From: Paraburkholderia polaris
GTDB lineage: Bacteria; Pseudomonadota; Gammaproteobacteria; Burkholderiales; Burkholderiaceae
Assembly: GCF_012927345.1 (NCBI RefSeq)
Contig: NZ_JABBGJ010000008.1
Coordinates: 62,001-126,000 of the forward strand
Reading direction: 5' to 3'
Length of the DNA: 64,000 bases
Shown: piece by piece, positions 8,810 through 17,105 of the stretch
How positions within the stretch are numbered: the stretch's first letter is position 1
How the letters are laid out: each line of letters starts with the position of its first letter
Program-made: the position numbers and the translations under genes
Notes under the pieces: model-generated
Database searches by the model: none
The model's input: only the letters and a program-made list of their open reading frames with translations
What the model was told of the DNA's origin: nothing

Positions 8810-10327
8810 TTAGCCGAGATCGACCGGCACGAAGATCTGCGCGTTATCGCGCTGGATCAGCAATGCGATGCTGTTGCCCGCGCTGGCGATCATCTGCTTC
8901 AACTGATCGACGCTCGTGACCGGCCGGCCATTGACCGCCAGGATCACGTCGCCCGGCTGGATACCGGCGCTTTCAGCCGCGCCTCCCGATTGCTGCACCA
9001 GCAGACCATGCGACACCGACGCGCCGCTCTTCTCTTCCGGCGTCAGCGGCCGCACCGCCACACCGAGACGGCCTTGCAACTGGGTCGGTTGATCGGCCTT
9101 GTCCGAGGCAACCTTCGCATCCGACAACGAACCGATTGTCACCTTCAGGTCCTTGGTGGCCTTGTCGCGCCACACCTGCACGGTGGCCGAACTGCCCGGC
9201 GCCAGACTGGCGACTTGCGAAGGCAAGTCCGACGAGTCGCTGACCGGTTCACCATTCACCGACAGAATCACGTCGCCCGGCTGCAATCCACCCTTGGCGG
9301 CCGGGCCGCCCGGATCGACCGAGCTAACGAGAGCGCCCTGCGGCTTCTGCATGCCGAACGAATCGGCCAGCGTCTGATTCATGCCCTGCACCGCAACGCC
9401 GAGACGTCCGCGGCTCACATGGCCGGTTTTGACGATGTCGTCCTTGACCTTGATCGCTTCGTTGATCGGGATCGCGAACGAAAGGCCCTGGAAGCCGCCC
9501 GTCTGCGAATAGATCATCGAGTTGATGCCGATCACTTCGCCTTGCAGATTGAACAGCGGGCCGCCCGAATTACCCGGGTTCACCGGCACGTCGGTCTGGA
9601 TGAACGGCGTGTAGTTTTCGTTCGGCAGCGAGCGCGACTTCGCGCTGATGATGCCCGAGGTCACCGTGTTGTCGAAACCGTAAGGCGAGCCGATCGCGAC
9701 CACCCACTGGCCGACCTTGCTCTGCCGCGGATCGCCGATCTTCACGGTCGGCAGATTGCTCGCGTCGATCTTCAGCACGGCGACGTCGGACTGCTTGTCG
9801 GCACCGACCACTTTCGCCCTGAATTCACGCTTGTCGGTGAGCTTCACGGTGACGACGTTCGCGCCGTCCACCACGTGGGCATTGGTCAGGATGTAGCCGT
9901 CACTGCTGACGATGAATCCCGAGCCGAGGCTCGCGCTCGGCTGATCGGGCGCATCGCCGCCGTCGCCGCCTTGCATACCCGGCATGCCGCCGAAGAAGTG
10001 CTTGTAGAACTGATAGAAGGGATCACTCGGATCGATCGGCAACTGGTTGCCGCCGTTGGCGCCATTTCCGCCGTTGCCGCGCAATGCCGTCTGCTTGACC
10101 ACATGCTTCGCGCTGATGTTGACGACGGCCGGGCCGTAGGTTTCGACCAGACCGGAGAAATCGGGGATGCCGGTCTTCGCAGCGGCTTCAGCAGGCATCA
10201 TCGCGGCCTGCGCCGGCGTGATCACCTGCGGCGCGGGCACGTCGCGATGCCCCGCCACATAGCCGGCGGAGAGCGCCACGGCGACAGCCACTGCAACAGC
10301 GCTGCGGGACAAGGTTTTCGCGTTCAT
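8810..10327 (-). CDS. Do-family periplasmic serine protease (DegP/DegQ/MucD type)
   Basis: This 505-residue envelope quality-control protease has an N-terminal signal-anchor (about residues 6-25), a trypsin-like domain with the triad His151 (LTNAHVVDG), Asp181 (DKQSDVAVL) and Ser254 (NPGNSGGPL), then two PDZ domains (about 290-385 and 410-500). A Gly/Asn-rich insertion near residues 84-95 and a Gly/Asp/Met-rich loop near 113-128 sit before the protease core. The start at 10327 places the signal sequence at the N-terminus. It lies downstream of the histidine-kinase gene, and the 157-bp gap between them carries two PmrA-like direct-repeat boxes, so it is probably a regulon member of that two-component system. 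Confidence 0.93.
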   Translation of the reverse strand: MNAKTLSRSAVAVAVAVALSAGYVAGHRDVPAPQVITPAQAAMMPAEAAAKTGIPDFSGLVETYGPAVVNISAKHVVKQTALRGNGGNGANGGNQLPIDPSDPFYQFYKHFFGGMPGMQGGDGGDAPDQPSASLGSGFIVSSDGYILTNAHVVDGANVVTVKLTDKREFRAKVVGADKQSDVAVLKIDASNLPTVKIGDPRQSKVGQWVVAIGSPYGFDNTVTSGIISAKSRSLPNENYTPFIQTDVPVNPGNSGGPLFNLQGEVIGINSMIYSQTGGFQGLSFAIPINEAIKVKDDIVKTGHVSRGRLGVAVQGMNQTLADSFGMQKPQGALVSSVDPGGPAAKGGLQPGDVILSVNGEPVSDSSDLPSQVASLAPGSSATVQVWRDKATKDLKVTIGSLSDAKVASDKADQPTQLQGRLGVAVRPLTPEEKSGASVSHGLLVQQSGGAAESAGIQPGDVILAVNGRPVTSVDQLKQMIASAGNSIALLIQRDNAQIFVPVDLG

Positions 10328-10386
10328 CGTGTACTCCTGACTGGGAGAAAGAGGCTCTGGAATGGGATGAAGCGTACGTGGCATCG

Positions 10387-10403
10387 CTTAAAAGAGTCTT
10401 AAG
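10387..10403. promoter_or_regulatory. PmrA/QseB-like box 1 upstream of the Do protease
   Basis: CTTAAA, a five-base spacer (AGAGT) and CTTAAG. On the minus strand this reads CTTAAG-N5-TTTAAG, which fits the PmrA-type direct repeat YTTAAK-N5-YTTAAK. It sits 60 bp upstream of the protease start. The adjacent response regulator is of the matching subfamily, so binding is plausible but inferred. Confidence 0.55.
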
Positions 10404-10440
10404 CAGCGCCAGATCGCTTCAAGCCAGTTTTTTAGGCGTT

Positions 10441-10457
10441 TTTAAGCCCCGTTTAAG
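10441..10457. promoter_or_regulatory. PmrA/QseB-like box 2 upstream of the Do protease
   Basis: TTTAAG, a five-base spacer (CCCCG) and TTTAAG, again the YTTAAK-N5-YTTAAK arrangement, 38 bp from box 1. Two such boxes in one 157-bp gap are unlikely in DNA this GC-rich. Confidence 0.55.
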
Positions 10458-10484
10458 CCACTTTAGGAACGGCGAGCCCCACAT

Positions 10485-11786
10485 TCAGAAGCGCACTTCG
10501 ACCTGCAAGCCACCTGCCGGAGATTCGTCGAGCCTCACAGCCGCATGATGCTGCGTAGCGATGCGGCGCACGATCGCGAGGCCGAGACCGCTGCCCGCCA
10601 CGTCGGTGCGCGCGCGGTTCGCGCCAGCGCCAGCCCGGTAGAAGCGATCGAACACGCGGTCGCGTTCGGCCGGCTCGATGCCCGGCCCGCTGTCGGCAAT
10701 CCGCACCACCGGATGCCCTTCTTCGACATGCAAACTGACGTCGACGCGGCCGCCTCGCGGCGTGTATTTGGTTGCGTTATCAACGAGGTTGTTGAACATG
10801 ACGCGCAGCGCGTCCGCGTCGCCGGTCACCGTAGCAGGTTCGCTCGCCTCGATACCGAGATCGACACCGCGATTCTGCGCAAGCGGCGCGTACGCCACCA
10901 CGCAGTCCTGCAGCAGCGCGCGCAGATCGATCGCGTTGGTGGCGGCGAAACCGTCCGGTTCCGATCGTGCGAGCGCCAGCAATTGTTCGGCAAGACGTGT
11001 GGCGCGCGTGACGCCCGCCTGCAGATCGGCCAGCGCTTCGCTACGCGCGGCGTCGTCTTTCGCGCGGGCCACCAGTTGCGACTGGATCTGCACGGCGGCG
11101 AGCGGCGTGCGCAATTCATGCGCGGCATCGGCGACGAATGCTTTCTGGATATCGAGCGCAGTGGCGAGCCGTTCAAGCAGGCCGTTCAACGCGCGCACGA
11201 GCGGCTGCACTTCGAGCGGCAGACGCTGATCGGGCAAAGGATCGAGCGCCTCGGGGTGACGCGCGTCGAGCGCGCTGGTCACGCGCCGCAACGGCCGCAG
11301 TCCGCGCCCGACGATCACCCACACCGCCACGCCCAATAGGGGCAGCAGAACGATCAACGGCCACAGGGTTCGCAACGCAACATTCGCCGCGAGCCGGTTA
11401 CGCACCGAAACCGGCTGCGCCAGTTGCACGACGTTATCGCCGACAATCGCGCCATACACACGCCAATCGCCGCGATCCGTATGCTCGGTTGAAAAGCCGA
11501 GTTCGGCGCGCGGCGCGAGCGGCGCACGCGGTCGCGAGTAGTACATCAACACGCCGTTGCGATTCCAGATCTGCAGCACGATGCCTTCGTCGCCGGTGTC
11601 GCGCGAACCGAGCACCTGCGAGAACGGTTCCGACGGCAGTGCCGCGGCGATCTGCTCCAACTGGTAGTCGAACAGTTCGTTGGCTTCGGCAAGCGCTTGC
11701 CGGTAGATCAGCCAACCCGCAATACCGACGCCGAGCAGCACCAGCGCCAGCAGCCAGAACAACAATTGACGGCGAATCGAACGCAT
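10485..11786 (-). CDS. Sensor histidine kinase (QseC/PmrB type)
   Basis: This 433-residue inner-membrane kinase has two membrane helices (about residues 8-27 and 139-160) flanking a short periplasmic sensor. A HAMP-like linker, the H-box DAAHELRTPLAAV with phospho-accepting His223, and N, G1 and G2 ATP-binding motifs (NNLVDNATKYTPRGG, DSGPGIEPAERDRVF, GSGLGLAIV) follow. The periplasmic part is of the 2CSK-N type seen in QseC and PmrB. Its gene starts 4 bp after the response-regulator stop, so the two are translationally close partners. Signals for this subgroup include metals, mild acid or cationic peptides; the specific one here is unknown. Confidence 0.92.
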   Translation of the reverse strand: MRSIRRQLLFWLLALVLLGVGIAGWLIYRQALAEANELFDYQLEQIAAALPSEPFSQVLGSRDTGDEGIVLQIWNRNGVLMYYSRPRAPLAPRAELGFSTEHTDRGDWRVYGAIVGDNVVQLAQPVSVRNRLAANVALRTLWPLIVLLPLLGVAVWVIVGRGLRPLRRVTSALDARHPEALDPLPDQRLPLEVQPLVRALNGLLERLATALDIQKAFVADAAHELRTPLAAVQIQSQLVARAKDDAARSEALADLQAGVTRATRLAEQLLALARSEPDGFAATNAIDLRALLQDCVVAYAPLAQNRGVDLGIEASEPATVTGDADALRVMFNNLVDNATKYTPRGGRVDVSLHVEEGHPVVRIADSGPGIEPAERDRVFDRFYRAGAGANRARTDVAGSGLGLAIVRRIATQHHAAVRLDESPAGGLQVEVRF

Positions 11787-11790
11787 CGGC

Positions 11791-12453
11791 TCAGGCGTCC
11801 TTGGCGATCATGTAACCGAGACCGCGCACGTTGCGGATCAGGTCCGCACCGAGCTTCTTGCGCAGGGCGTGAATGTAGACCTCGACGGTATTGCTGCCGA
11901 TCTCCTCGCCCCAGCCGTACATTTTTTCTTCGAGCTGGCTCTTCGAGAGCACCGCACCGGGCCGCGCGATCAACGCTTCGAGCAGCGCGAATTCGCGCGC
12001 CGACAACGCGACCGGCGCACCGTCGAGCGTGACCTGATGCGACGCGGGATCGAGCGTCAGGTTACCGTGGCGAATCGTCGAATCGCTGCGGCCCGATTGG
12101 CGGCGGATCAGCGCGCGCATGCGGGCGCCGAGTTCGTCGAGATCGAAAGGTTTGACGAGGTAATCGTCGGCGCCGGCGTCGAGGCCTTTGACGCGATCGG
12201 CGACCGCATCGCGCGCGGTGAGGATCAGCACCGGCGTGGCGTGGCCTTTGGCGCGCAACGTGCGCAACACGTCGAGCCCATCGCGTTTAGGCAGGCCGAG
12301 ATCGAGCAGCACCAGATCGTAAGGTTGGCCAGTCGCCGCGCTGAGCGCCGCTTCGCCGTCTTCCACCCAGTCGACCGCGAAGCCTTCGCCGCGTAGCGCC
12401 TTACGCACGCCTTCGGCGATCATCCGGTCGTCTTCGACTAGCAATATGCGCAT
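11791..12453 (-). CDS. OmpR-family response regulator (QseB/PmrA type)
   Basis: This 220-residue DNA-binding response regulator has a receiver domain with acidic residues in LLVEDDR, phospho-acceptor Asp51 (LVLLDLGLPKRDG) and Lys in DDYLVKPF. The C-terminal winged helix ends with EVYIHALRKKLGADLIRNVR, typical of the QseB/PmrA/TctD group. The gene is the first of the regulator-kinase pair and is divergent from dacB. Regulators of this group bind CTTAA-type direct repeats, which are present upstream of the Do protease gene immediately downstream of the kinase. Confidence 0.93.
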   Translation of the reverse strand: MRILLVEDDRMIAEGVRKALRGEGFAVDWVEDGEAALSAATGQPYDLVLLDLGLPKRDGLDVLRTLRAKGHATPVLILTARDAVADRVKGLDAGADDYLVKPFDLDELGARMRALIRRQSGRSDSTIRHGNLTLDPASHQVTLDGAPVALSAREFALLEALIARPGAVLSKSQLEEKMYGWGEEIGSNTVEVYIHALRKKLGADLIRNVRGLGYMIAKDA

Positions 12454-12770
12454 GGTTGGGTCGGTCCTGAAACATTTGATGATGCCGCATTCTAGCGCCC
12501 GGCCCTGACGTGCGCGCCGCGCGACGCTTTTTCACCGCAGCCTCGCGGCATGTCTCTACAATGAGCGCTTTGCGTCGCGCGGCTCGATTCACCAGCATGC
12601 CCCGCTCCGTATGCGGGGTGCGTAAATCCGCCGCCGCATTTGCCTGACCGACCGATGCCGCCCTCGCGAACGCGCAACGAAACCACCGCCCGCACGCGTC
12701 GCGAGGTGCATCGACACACCCTGGATTGCCGCGTACCACGCGCCCCAAAATCTTGCTTCCTCGCCTGTCC
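12454..12770. other. Divergent intergenic region between response regulator and dacB
   Basis: This 317-bp gap holds the divergent start regions. A TACAAT at 12557-12562 could be a -10 element for dacB, but no good -35 is visible. A small hairpin (CCCCGC at 12600-12605 with GCGGGG at 12613-12618) lies in the presumed dacB leader. No gene is supported. Confidence 0.4.
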
Positions 12771-14420
12771 ATGACGCACGCTTTCCTGTCTTCTCTCGCA
12801 CGCCGTGTGGCGCTGCGTCCGCTGTCTTCTTCTGCTGCAGACTCCCTGCCTCGCCGGTTCGCGCCGCGCACAGCGGCGTTGCTGCTTGCCTGCGCCGCGC
12901 TCGGCTGCGGCGCAGCACTGCCGCTCACCGCGCAGGCGCGCATCAAGGCCACGCATCCGAGCGTCAACGTCACCACGGTGTTGCCGCAAACGGTCATGAC
13001 CGGCCTGCAGCGCGCGCACGTGCCCCTGTCGTCGATCAGCGTGGTCGTCGAAAAAGTCGGCGACCGCACGCCGATCGTCGCGCTGAATGCCGGCAAGCCG
13101 ATGATGCCCGCCTCGACGATGAAGCTCGTCACCACCTACTCCGGCCTGTCGATCCTCGGCCCGGACTATCGCTGGCGCACGAGCGCCTATGCGGACGGCA
13201 CGCTCGACGCCAACGGCGTGCTGCATGGCAATCTGTACATTCAGGGCACGGGCGATCCGAAACTTGTGCCCGAAGAACTGATCGACCTCGTGCAGAAGAT
13301 CCACAAGTCGGGCATCAACGGCGTCGACGGCGCGCTGGTGCTCGACAAGCGCTACTTCGACACCTCCACGCGCGACCTGCCGCCGTTCGACGACGACGCC
13401 ACCGCGCCGTACAACGTCGGCCCCGATCCGTTGCTGTACGCCTTCAAATCGCTGTCGTTCACGCTGACGCCTTCGCCGGATGGCAGCGTCGCAATCGACG
13501 TGCTGCCCGCGCTCTCGCAGTTGCAGATCGACAATCAGATGCACGCCGTCAATGGCCCGTGCCGCGGCGACGCCGCTTCCGTCTCGCCCACCGTGACGCC
13601 GCAGCCCAACGGCACGGTGGTGGCGTCGTTCGACGGCGACTACTCGGTGCGCTGCGGCCCACGCACGATCAACGTGGCGGTGCTCGATCACACCGCGTTC
13701 TTCGCGGGCGGCTTCCTCGCGCTGTGGCAGCAAACCGGCGGCACCTTCAGTGGCGCAACCCGCGAAGGCCCAGTGCCGGTGGGCGCGCGCCTCGTCGCCA
13801 CGCACCAGGGGCCGGTGCTCTCCGACATCGTTCGCGACATCAACAAGTTCAGCAACAACACGATGGCGCGCAACCTGTTCCTGACGATCGGCGCGACGGA
13901 AGAAAAACCGCCCGCCACGCCCGCAAAATCGGCGCGCGCCATCGAGGCGTTTCTGCGCCGCGACAGCGTCGACATGCAATACCTGACGCTCGACAACGGC
14001 TCGGGTCTGTCGCGCGACGAACACGTTACCGCGCTCTCGCTCGCCGATCTGCTGCAGCGGGCCAATGCGAGCCCGGTCGCCCAGGTATTCGTGGAGTCGC
14101 TGCCGATTGCGGGCGTCGACGGCACGATGCGCAACCGCTTGACCAACCAGGGCGCGGGCGGCAACGCGCACATCAAGACCGGCACCCTGCGCGATGTGCG
14201 TGCGATCGCCGGCTATGTGGCCTCGGCGGATGGCAACAGCTACGTGGTGGTGAGCCTGATCAACGACCCGCATTCGGAGGCAGCGCGCGCCGCGCACGAT
14301 GCCTTGCTCGAATGGGTCTATCAGGGACCGTCCCAAGGATTCACGAATGTCTCCGACCCCGTCGCCGAACCGCGCAGCAGCAAGCCCAGGAAAAACCCGC
14401 ACAAGCGCGGCGCCCATTGA
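12771..14420 (+). CDS. dacB: D-alanyl-D-alanine carboxypeptidase/endopeptidase, PBP4 type
   Basis: This 549-residue class C penicillin-binding protein of the DacB/PBP4 (peptidase S13) family trims or cleaves cross-linked peptidoglycan in the periplasm. The active-site motifs are SxxK at residues 115-118 (PASTMKLVT), SNN at 361-363 (KFSNNTMARN) and KTG at 469-471 (HIKTGTLRD). The long insertion between the first two motifs is the domain typical of S13. A hydrophobic export signal lies near residues 33-55, preceded by an unusually long basic N-terminus, so the true start could be downstream of 12771. The C-terminal tail is Lys/Arg/Ser-rich. Confidence 0.92.
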   Translation: MTHAFLSSLARRVALRPLSSSAADSLPRRFAPRTAALLLACAALGCGAALPLTAQARIKATHPSVNVTTVLPQTVMTGLQRAHVPLSSISVVVEKVGDRTPIVALNAGKPMMPASTMKLVTTYSGLSILGPDYRWRTSAYADGTLDANGVLHGNLYIQGTGDPKLVPEELIDLVQKIHKSGINGVDGALVLDKRYFDTSTRDLPPFDDDATAPYNVGPDPLLYAFKSLSFTLTPSPDGSVAIDVLPALSQLQIDNQMHAVNGPCRGDAASVSPTVTPQPNGTVVASFDGDYSVRCGPRTINVAVLDHTAFFAGGFLALWQQTGGTFSGATREGPVPVGARLVATHQGPVLSDIVRDINKFSNNTMARNLFLTIGATEEKPPATPAKSARAIEAFLRRDSVDMQYLTLDNGSGLSRDEHVTALSLADLLQRANASPVAQVFVESLPIAGVDGTMRNRLTNQGAGGNAHIKTGTLRDVRAIAGYVASADGNSYVVVSLINDPHSEAARAAHDALLEWVYQGPSQGFTNVSDPVAEPRSSKPRKNPHKRGAH

Positions 14421-14613
14421 GGATTCCTTCTATAGAACCCGCGCGCCGCAACGCGCCCAAGCGTGTACGCTGTCGGGCAGTGTTTGAGGCGCGCGTACGC
14501 AACGCGTAGCGCACGAGTCGCGCACCCGTTACGGTCTGCGTGGCCCAATCAAACGAAAACGACAACGTCCGCTGCGGCAAGCGCAGCGGCCAGGGACCAC
14601 GGAGGAAGACACA

Positions 14614-15564
14614 ATGCAATTCGATGCCGAATTGCTGCTGCTCGCCATGGCGCCAGTCTTTCTCGCATGCATTGGCTGGGAGGCGTGGCACCTGCGGCGC
14701 ACGCGCCCTGGCGCGCAGCTCTATAGCTGGCGCGACACGTTCTGCAACGCCGCGCTCGCGCTGATGCAGCAAGCCGCCGACAAGCTCGCCTGGCTTGCGA
14801 TCATCCCCGTCTATGCATTTTTCTACGATCACTATCGCGTCACTACGTGGCAGGCGAACTGGGTATCGTTCGTCGTGCTGTTCGTCGCTCAAGATCTGCT
14901 CTATTACTGGTTTCACCGCTGCAGCCATCGCGTGCGCTGGCTGTGGGCCGCGCATGTCGTGCATCACTCGTCGGAGCGGATGAATTTTTCGACCGCGTTC
15001 CGCCAGAGCCTGATGTATCCGATTGCCGGCATGTGGCTGTTCTGGATTCCGCTCGCCGTGCTCGGCTTTCCGCCCAAGCAGATCGTGGCCATCGTGCTGA
15101 TTAACCTCGGCTTCCAGTTCTTCGTGCACACCCAGGCGATCGGCAAACTCGGCTGGCTCGAATACGTGTTCAACACGCCGTCGATTCATCGCGTGCATCA
15201 CGCGCGCAACGACCGCTATATCGACCGCAACTATGCCGGCGTGCTGGTGGTCTGGGATCGCCTGTTCGGCAGCTATGTAGAGGAAGATCCGCACGATGCG
15301 CCGGTGTACGGCATCGTCGAGCCGCTTCACACCTATAACCCGCTGAAGGCGACGTTTCATGAATGGGCGTCGATGGCCGCCGATTTCGTGAGCGTGCGAG
15401 GCTGGCGCAACAAGTTGCGCGCGCTGTTCGCGCCGCCCGCATGGGCCGCGGATTATCATGCGCGCCGCGCCGCCGGTGCGAGTGCCCGTGTCGCGGCATC
15501 CGGCGCCGATACGAGCATGGAAGACAACCATACGGCCGCGTTTCAAACGCCGCGCAGGCCGTAG
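14614..15564 (+). CDS. Fatty acid hydroxylase / sterol desaturase family membrane protein
   Basis: This 316-residue integral membrane di-iron oxygenase has histidine clusters HRCSH, HVVHHS and HRVHHARN, the metal-binding set of the fatty acid hydroxylase superfamily, between hydrophobic segments. Members hydroxylate or desaturate lipids; the substrate here is not evident. A good ribosome-binding site (GGAGGAAG) precedes the ATG at 14614. The C-terminal 40 residues are a polar Ala-rich tail. It stands alone between dacB and the GDSL lipoprotein gene, all on the plus strand. Confidence 0.88.
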   Translation: MQFDAELLLLAMAPVFLACIGWEAWHLRRTRPGAQLYSWRDTFCNAALALMQQAADKLAWLAIIPVYAFFYDHYRVTTWQANWVSFVVLFVAQDLLYYWFHRCSHRVRWLWAAHVVHHSSERMNFSTAFRQSLMYPIAGMWLFWIPLAVLGFPPKQIVAIVLINLGFQFFVHTQAIGKLGWLEYVFNTPSIHRVHHARNDRYIDRNYAGVLVVWDRLFGSYVEEDPHDAPVYGIVEPLHTYNPLKATFHEWASMAADFVSVRGWRNKLRALFAPPAWAADYHARRAAGASARVAASGADTSMEDNHTAAFQTPRRP

Positions 15565-15658
15565 AAGATTCTGTAAGCTGACGTCACGCCGCCGACGCGG
15601 TGGGCGCCGCCTGCAATACATGGCACATGGGCCACACATACGAGGAGATGTAGTCAAC

Positions 15659-16894
15659 ATGAAACAAACAGCATCGAAGCAACGCAATTTCGTCCGTGTC
15701 ACGCAGATCGCTATTGCCAGTGCGGCCTTTGCGCTGCTCGCGGCTTGCGGCGGCGGTAGCGATAACAACAGTTCGAGCAGCAGCACGCCGGCGGGCGGCG
15801 TGAAATTGCAGGTCGTGTCGTTCGGCGACAGCTTGTCGGATGTCGGCACGTACGCGCCGGTGATTCAGTCGAGCTTCGGCGGCGGCCGCTTCACGACCAA
15901 CCCGGGCGAAGTGTGGACTCAGAAGGTCGCGGAGTACTACGGCGGCACGTTGACCGCGGCGTATCTGGGCGGCTTCGGTCAACCGCTGGTCGCGGCGGGC
16001 GGGTATGGCTACGCGCAAGGTGGATCGGACGTCGTCAACGCCCAAGGCGAAGGTTGGGCACCGAACAGCATGGCGGCGACAACGGTGCCGGTCGTGCAGC
16101 AGGTGCAGAACTACCTGGGCGCGCATACGAGCTTCAATTCGAACCAGCTCGTGCTGGTGAACGGCGGCGCGAACGACATCTTCCAGTTCTCGACCGCCGC
16201 CAATCTGACGGCGCTCGGCACCGCGCTACAGACAGCCTTGGCGCACGGCGTGGTGCCGAACACGCAGGCGGGCCAGGTCGGGTTCATCGTCGGCTACCTG
16301 CAGCAACTGCCCACCCCTCAGGTCGCACAGGCCGCCGCCGCCCTCGCCGCGCAAGTCCAGACCATGGTCAATTCGGGTGCGACCCACGTGGTAGTGTCGA
16401 CGGTGCCGGACATCGGCAATACGCCGCAAGGTGTCCAGGCCAACGCGGCCTCGCCGGGCGCGGCCGCACTGCTGACGGGGATTACCGCGGCGTATAACTA
16501 CATACTGGTCGAACAACTGACCGCCCTCGGCCTGCTGGGTACGGGCAAGGTCATCGTGGCCGATGCGTTCACGTGGCTGGATCAGCAGTTGCCGAACTAC
16601 CAGGCGCTGGGCTTCACGGTGTCCAACACCGGCACGGCGTGTAACCTGACGTCGATGGTGGCCAACGCAACCGCGTACGCCACCGCCAATCCGAGCGCAA
16701 CGAACGGGCTGACCCCGGCCCAGTACGGTGCCCAGTTCGGCTCGTCGCTGTTCTGCTCACCGCAGACCTACACGGTGGCTGGCGCTGACCAGACCTACAT
16801 GTTCGCGGACCTGGTCCATCCGAGCACGCACACGCACGCCTTGTTCGCGCAGTACGTTCAGCAGCAGATCGCCGCCACCGGGTTGGGGAAATAA
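15659..16894 (+). CDS. GDSL/SGNH-family lipoprotein hydrolase
   Basis: This 411-residue secreted esterase-like protein starts with a lipoprotein signal whose lipobox LLAAC puts the lipidated Cys at residue 30, followed by a Gly/Ser/Asn linker. SGNH blocks are visible: the nucleophile motif VSFGDSLSDVG with Ser58, VNGGANDIF for block III, and the Asp-His pair in ADLVHPSTHTH near residue 390. The fold suggests an outer-membrane-associated lipase or esterase, as in the autotransporter-independent GDSL enzymes of Burkholderia. The start at 15659 is chosen by the signal peptide and a GAGGAG upstream. A terminator follows the gene. Confidence 0.88.
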   Translation: MKQTASKQRNFVRVTQIAIASAAFALLAACGGGSDNNSSSSSTPAGGVKLQVVSFGDSLSDVGTYAPVIQSSFGGGRFTTNPGEVWTQKVAEYYGGTLTAAYLGGFGQPLVAAGGYGYAQGGSDVVNAQGEGWAPNSMAATTVPVVQQVQNYLGAHTSFNSNQLVLVNGGANDIFQFSTAANLTALGTALQTALAHGVVPNTQAGQVGFIVGYLQQLPTPQVAQAAAALAAQVQTMVNSGATHVVVSTVPDIGNTPQGVQANAASPGAAALLTGITAAYNYILVEQLTALGLLGTGKVIVADAFTWLDQQLPNYQALGFTVSNTGTACNLTSMVANATAYATANPSATNGLTPAQYGAQFGSSLFCSPQTYTVAGADQTYMFADLVHPSTHTHALFAQYVQQQIAATGLGK

Positions 16895-16939
16895 GTTGAG
16901 GGTTGCCGCGTAGCGGCAGCAGGATGCGAATTCTGCGAA

Positions 16940-16973
16940 CGCCTGGCTTGCTGGTCAAGCTGGGCGTTTTTTT
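16940..16973 (+). terminator. Rho-independent terminator after the GDSL lipoprotein gene
   Basis: CGCCTGGCTTG, loop CTGGT, CAAGCTGGGCG (one mismatch and G-U tolerated) followed by a run of seven T. It is 45 bp past the stop codon. Confidence 0.8.
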
Positions 16974-17023
16974 ATTGCCTGCGCGGCGCTTCTGATTAAT
17001 CGCGGGCGGCGTTAGCGTGTCGT

Positions 17024-17100
17024 GATTTTTTTGCCTACGCGGCGCTCGATATCTATTTGCCTGCTGCGCGCGACCTTAGCGCCACACAGGCAAAAAAATC
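17024..17100. repeat. 77-bp symmetric inverted-repeat element between convergent genes
   Basis: The outer arms GATTTTTTTGCCT (17024-17036) and AGGCAAAAAAATC (17088-17100) are perfect 13-bp reverse complements. Inside them, separated by four bases on each side, GGCGCT and AGCGCC form a second perfect pair. A degenerate copy of the left part (TTATTGCCTGCGCGGCGCT) precedes it at about 16971-16989. It lies between the GDSL and Sua5 genes, which converge here. It could be a bidirectional terminator or a dispersed palindromic repeat. Confidence 0.7.
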
Positions 17101-17105
17101 AAACT

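Noticed and set aside
12492..14417. Long minus-strand ORF antisense to dacB
   Set aside because: The plus strand encodes a full PBP4 with SxxK, SNN and KTG motifs; the antisense product is Arg/Ala-rich with no family.
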